NCBI GenBank assembly: GCA_964418425.1
Contig: CAYQLT010000094.1
Coordinates: 1 to 7,800 of the forward strand
Source of the DNA: CAYQLT01 sp964418425
GTDB lineage: Bacteria > Bacillota > Limnochordia > Limnochordales > Geochordaceae
Length of the DNA: 7,800 nt
Direction of reading: 5' to 3'
Part shown: positions 5,416 through 7,800 of the stretch, piece after piece
Layout of the letters: each line of letters opens with the position of its first letter
How positions within the stretch are numbered: the stretch's first letter is position 1
The notes under the pieces: generated by a model
Database searches by the model: none
The model's input: only the letters and a program-made list of their open reading frames with translations
What the model was told of the DNA's origin: nothing
Translations under genes and position numbers: made by a program

Positions 5416-6755
5416 AGGCCGTCTGGGTGGTGGCCGGGCGCGAGTTTCGGGCGATGGTGGAGTCGAGGGCCTACCTCGTGGGCAGCGCGGTGGGGCTTGC
5501 GGCCATCCTGGGGCTCTCACTGCTGCCCACCTTGTTGCGGCCCGAGCGGCCGCCGCAGCCGGTGGAGGTCGTGGTGGTGGATCCCACCGGGGCGACGCTT
5601 GTGGCCATGCGGGAAGCGGCGCGGGCCATGGGGCCCGGGCGCGGCGCTCCGGCTTTTGCCGCAAGAGCGTGGGAGGCTGCCTTTGCGGGCCACGAGGCCC
5701 CCAGCCTGCAGGAGCTGAGACGGCGGGCGGGGCAGGGGGCCATCCAGGTGTACGTCTGGGTGAACCGCCGGCCCGACGGGGAGCTGGAGTGGCGGGTGGG
5801 AGGACGCCTTGTACCGGCGGCGGTGGTGGGAGCGGTGCAGGCGGTAGCGGCTCGGGTGGCAGTGGCGGACCGGGCCGAGCGCCTGGGGCTGAGCCCGCAG
5901 GCGCTGGCCCTGCTCGAGGCGCCTGCGGCCCTGGTGCTGGAGAGGGTGAGGCCGGGAGGGGAGGTGGAGATGGACGGGCCGGCGGCAGCTGTGGCCGTGG
6001 AGGGTGGTTCGGGTGGCGACGCGGCCGAAGAGGTGAGCCGGGCGCTTTCGTTCGCTTTGATGTTCATCTTGTACTTGAGCCTGGTCTTCCACGGCGCGGC
6101 GGTGAGCAACGGGGTTTCGGCGGAGAAGGGCAGCCGGGTGGTGGAGATGCTGCTGGTGGCCGCACGGCCGGCCGACCTGCTTTTGGGAAAGTTGGTGGGG
6201 ATCGGGGCCGCCTCGCTGGCGCAGTATGTGCTGTGGGGCGGCGCAGGTGCGCTGGCCTTTCCGGTGCAGCGCGGCTGGCTGAATGCGCGTCTTTCGCAGA
6301 TGCTGGGCACTCCGGTGGTGCTGGCGGGGGTGCCGTGGTGGATGGGAGCCTATCTGGCGCTGTTTTTCCTTTTGGCCTTCTTCGCCTTCGGTGCCCTTTT
6401 TGCTGCCTCCGGCTGCCTGGCCAGCCGTCCGGAGGAGTCCTCCCAGACGGTCTGGCCGCCCGTGGTGCTCATCGTGACCGCCTACTTGCTGGCCTCCTTT
6501 GCGCTGGCCGACCCCCGCTCCAGGGTGGCGGTGGTGGGGTCGCTTTTGCCCTATGTGGGGCCGATGGTGATGTACACCCGCATCGTTCTCTCGTCGGCCC
6601 CGCCGGGGGAGATCGTGGCCTGCGTGGCCGTGTCGGCGGCGACGGCGTTGGCGAGCGTGGGTCTCGCCGCCCGGGTGTACCAGAGGACGCTTTTGAGCAC
6701 CCGGCGGACGGGATGGCTTGGGGTGTGGCGGGCGGGGGCGCAGCTGGCCCGTTGA
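5412..6755 (+). CDS. ABC-2 type exporter permease, YhaP/NatB-like
   Basis: This 447-residue membrane protein is the transport channel for the ATPase upstream. It starts with GTG overlapping the ATPase stop (GTGA), a sign of coupled translation. A short cytoplasmic start (KAVWVVAGREFRAMVESRA) leads to TM1 (about 21-42). A large outward-facing Ala/Arg-rich domain follows (about 43-207). Then come about six helices: near 211-230, 262-283, 308-333, 348-365, 373-395 and 401-422. Between the second and third helices lies the NatB/ABC2_membrane_3 hallmark, AEKGSRVVEMLLVAARPADLLLGK (237-260), which resembles the family's EK-R-E-LL-P-LL-GK pattern and is thought to contact the ATPase. The length is normal for the family. 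The substrate cannot be read from sequence; sodium or a toxic compound are guesses from NatB relatives. It ends at TGA 6753-6755. Confidence 0.9.
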   Translation: MKAVWVVAGREFRAMVESRAYLVGSAVGLAAILGLSLLPTLLRPERPPQPVEVVVVDPTGATLVAMREAARAMGPGRGAPAFAARAWEAAFAGHEAPSLQELRRRAGQGAIQVYVWVNRRPDGELEWRVGGRLVPAAVVGAVQAVAARVAVADRAERLGLSPQALALLEAPAALVLERVRPGGEVEMDGPAAAVAVEGGSGGDAAEEVSRALSFALMFILYLSLVFHGAAVSNGVSAEKGSRVVEMLLVAARPADLLLGKLVGIGAASLAQYVLWGGAGALAFPVQRGWLNARLSQMLGTPVVLAGVPWWMGAYLALFFLLAFFAFGALFAASGCLASRPEESSQTVWPPVVLIVTAYLLASFALADPRSRVAVVGSLLPYVGPMVMYTRIVLSSAPPGEIVACVAVSAATALASVGLAARVYQRTLLSTRRTGWLGVWRAGAQLAR

Positions 6756-6813
6756 GGGCCTTGGTCGGCCACACCGGGAGGGCCTTTATCGGCCGGGTGG
6801 AAATAGAGCGGGC

Positions 6814-7626
6814 ATGGGTCGGCCTGTTGGTCGTTTTCGCACGGGTACAAATGCGACGGGGGTCCTGTTAGCGGCCGGGGCGCTGGCGGTGGCCGGGATG
6901 CTGGCGGCGGTGCGGGAGGCGGGCGCAAGCCCGGGGGAGCCGGGCCCGGTGTCCGGCGAGCTGCGGGGGGCCGCGAGCGCGGCGACCGGGGTGCTTCCCA
7001 GCCCGGCGGTGGCATGGGTTCAGTCCACGGTGCTTCGCGCGGGGCTGCGGCCCGGCGGGGGAGCGGCGGGCTGGGCGGGGGCGGCGGTGGAAGCCGGCGC
7101 GTGGGTGTGGGCCGACGCCCGGACCGCACGGCGGCAGGCCATCGGGACGGCCGCAGGGGGAGGCGAGCCGGAGGGCAGCGGTGACGCCGTCTGGCAGGCC
7201 ATCTCCGATACGGCTTCGGCCCCGGGCCTGGCGCTGGCGCTGGTGGCCGTGGCCGCGGTGGATCCGCAGGCGGCCGCCGATGCGGCGCTGGCGGTCTCGG
7301 GCGCGACTGGCACGGTCCTGGCGGTGAAGTGGGTGGTGGGGCGGGCCCGCCCGCAGGCCGCCCGGGTCCCCTTCGCGTACGCCGGGCCGTTAAGGGCGCT
7401 GGGTGAGGGCGACCCGTGGCAATCGATGCCCAGCGGGCATGCGGCTGCCTCCCGGGCCGCCGCGGCGGTTTGGGCCCGCAGCTTTCCGGGGGCGGCGCCG
7501 GCCCTGTACCTTTGGGCGGCTTTGGTGGCGCTTTCCCGGGTGGAGTTGGGGCGGCACTGGCCTTCCGACGTGGGGGTCGGGGCGTGGGTGGGCAACTGGT
7601 GGGGGGAGGCGGTGGTGCGCCGGTGA
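6814..7626 (+). CDS. PAP2-family membrane phosphatase
   Basis: This 270-residue protein carries all three parts of the PAP2 (acid phosphatase/phosphatidate phosphatase) active site: KWVVGRARP (172-180, K-x6-RP), PSGH (206-209) and SRVELGRHWPSD (241-252, with Arg242, nucleophile His248 and Asp252). Family members remove phosphate from lipid phosphates such as phosphatidate or undecaprenyl pyrophosphate at the membrane; the substrate here is not determinable. ATG 6814 is chosen because a short positively charged start (GRPVGRFRTG) precedes a hydrophobic helix (about 15-33); the reading frame extends upstream into the permease but without family resemblance. Between that helix and motif 1 lies a long Ala/Gly-rich stretch (about 35-130), making it somewhat longer than a minimal PAP2 domain. 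It follows the exporter permease by 58 bp, where no clear promoter is seen. Its stop overlaps the next ATG (TGATG). Confidence 0.92.
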   Translation: MGRPVGRFRTGTNATGVLLAAGALAVAGMLAAVREAGASPGEPGPVSGELRGAASAATGVLPSPAVAWVQSTVLRAGLRPGGGAAGWAGAAVEAGAWVWADARTARRQAIGTAAGGGEPEGSGDAVWQAISDTASAPGLALALVAVAAVDPQAAADAALAVSGATGTVLAVKWVVGRARPQAARVPFAYAGPLRALGEGDPWQSMPSGHAAASRAAAAVWARSFPGAAPALYLWAALVALSRVELGRHWPSDVGVGAWVGNWWGEAVVRR

Positions 7627-7800
7627 TGACGCCACAGGCGGTGGGTCCCCAGCAGGAGCCGGCGGTAGGTTCCCAGCAGGAGCCGTCTGGCGGGCCGGAT
7701 TGGCTTCGGACGCCGGTGGAGCGGTGGATCGTGGACTGCGACCCGGGCATCGATGACGCCGCGGCGTTGTTGGCCATCCTGGGCGCCCGGCGGTCGGGAA
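7626..7800 (+). CDS. Nucleoside hydrolase (IunH/URH family), N-terminal part (3' truncated by window edge)
   Basis: The open frame from ATG 7626 runs past the window end, giving 58 residues. Residues 33-50 read RWIVDCDPGIDDAAALLA, the family's DxDxGxDD calcium-binding and catalytic motif (D37, D39, D43, D44), which in known enzymes binds Ca2+ and the ribose of nucleosides. These enzymes split N-glycosidic bonds to free a base and ribose for salvage. In most members this motif lies within the first ~20 residues; here a 32-residue Gln/Pro/Gly-rich extension precedes it and contains a duplicated octapeptide (AVGPQQEP, AVGSQQEP). The ATG overlaps the upstream TGA (TGATG), and a GGGGGGAGG stretch at 7601-7609 may be the ribosome-binding site, though its 16-nt spacing is long. 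GTG 7623 and GTG 7716 are alternative starts; the latter would remove the extension. Substrate preference cannot be judged from this fragment. Confidence 0.88.
   Translation, partial: MTPQAVGPQQEPAVGSQQEPSGGPDWLRTPVERWIVDCDPGIDDAAALLAILGARRSG
7638..7685 (+). repeat. Tandem duplication of a 24-bp unit in the nucleoside hydrolase 5' end
   Basis: Bases 7638-7661 and 7662-7685 are adjacent copies of one 24-bp unit that differ at two positions (G to A at the sixth base, C to T at the tenth). In the nucleoside hydrolase frame each copy encodes eight residues, AVGPQQEP then AVGSQQEP; one change is silent, the other gives Pro to Ser. Being a multiple of three, it keeps the frame. Confidence 0.9.

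Noticed and set aside
3931..5664. A 577-codon minus-strand open frame running through the N gap
   Set aside because: It crosses unknown bases and lies opposite pstB and the exporter ATPase; no domain is visible.
6761..6790. Promoter-like TTGGTC with TTTATC 18 bp apart before the PAP2 gene
   Set aside because: The -10 matches only three of six bases and the neighbouring GGTCGGCC repeats look like ordinary GC-rich sequence.
6551..7777. A 408-codon minus-strand frame extremely rich in proline
   Set aside because: It is the shadow of the permease, PAP2 and nucleoside hydrolase genes; its repeated motif near one end is only the complement of the 24-bp tandem repeat.
1..7800. Mobile elements, CRISPR arrays, tRNA or rRNA genes
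   Set aside because: I looked on both strands for regularly spaced repeats, transposase motifs, long terminal inverted repeats and conserved RNA-gene sequence and found none.

Overview
This is a 7.8 kb window of very GC-rich bacterial DNA. All recognised genes lie on the + strand, with tight spacing, several stop/start overlaps and frequent GTG or TTG starts. The YhaQ/YhaP-type exporter and the general gene content suggest a high-GC member of the Firmicutes (Limnochordia- or Thermaerobacter-like). That placement is inference: no rRNA or other phylogenetic marker is present, and another high-GC phylum is possible. A run of exactly 100 N (4367-4466) is an assembly scaffold gap, so continuity and true distance between the two halves are unverified.

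Left half (1-4366): the C-terminal part of an MscS-family mechanosensitive channel; a compact 3-hydroxyacyl-CoA dehydrogenase whose TGA overlaps the ATG of a YggS/PLPBP-family PLP-binding protein; a cation diffusion facilitator (CDF) metal transporter, possibly with its own promoter; and pstB, the ATPase of the high-affinity phosphate importer, cut at its 3' end by the gap. The region before pstB holds the best regulatory signal of the window: four TTG/TTC-type heptamers at 11-11-10 bp spacing ahead of a good -10 hexamer, the arrangement expected of a PhoP/PhoB (Pho) box.

Right half (4467-7800): a two-gene ABC exporter operon of the YhaQ/YhaP (NatA/NatB-like) type, with a GTGA overlap between ATPase and permease; a membrane-associated PAP2 phosphatase with all three catalytic motifs; and, overlapping its stop codon, the start of a nucleoside hydrolase that runs off the window and carries a near-perfect 24-bp tandem duplication in its N-terminal extension.

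The genes are mostly housekeeping or transport functions, and I see no phage, transposon, CRISPR, tRNA or rRNA. I do not see a new multi-gene system. The points worth a second look are the putative Pho box before an isolated pstB, the altered catalytic Asn position and shortened helical segment of the dehydrogenase, the ExxxD metal-site variant of the CDF protein, and the tandem duplication in the nucleoside hydrolase.
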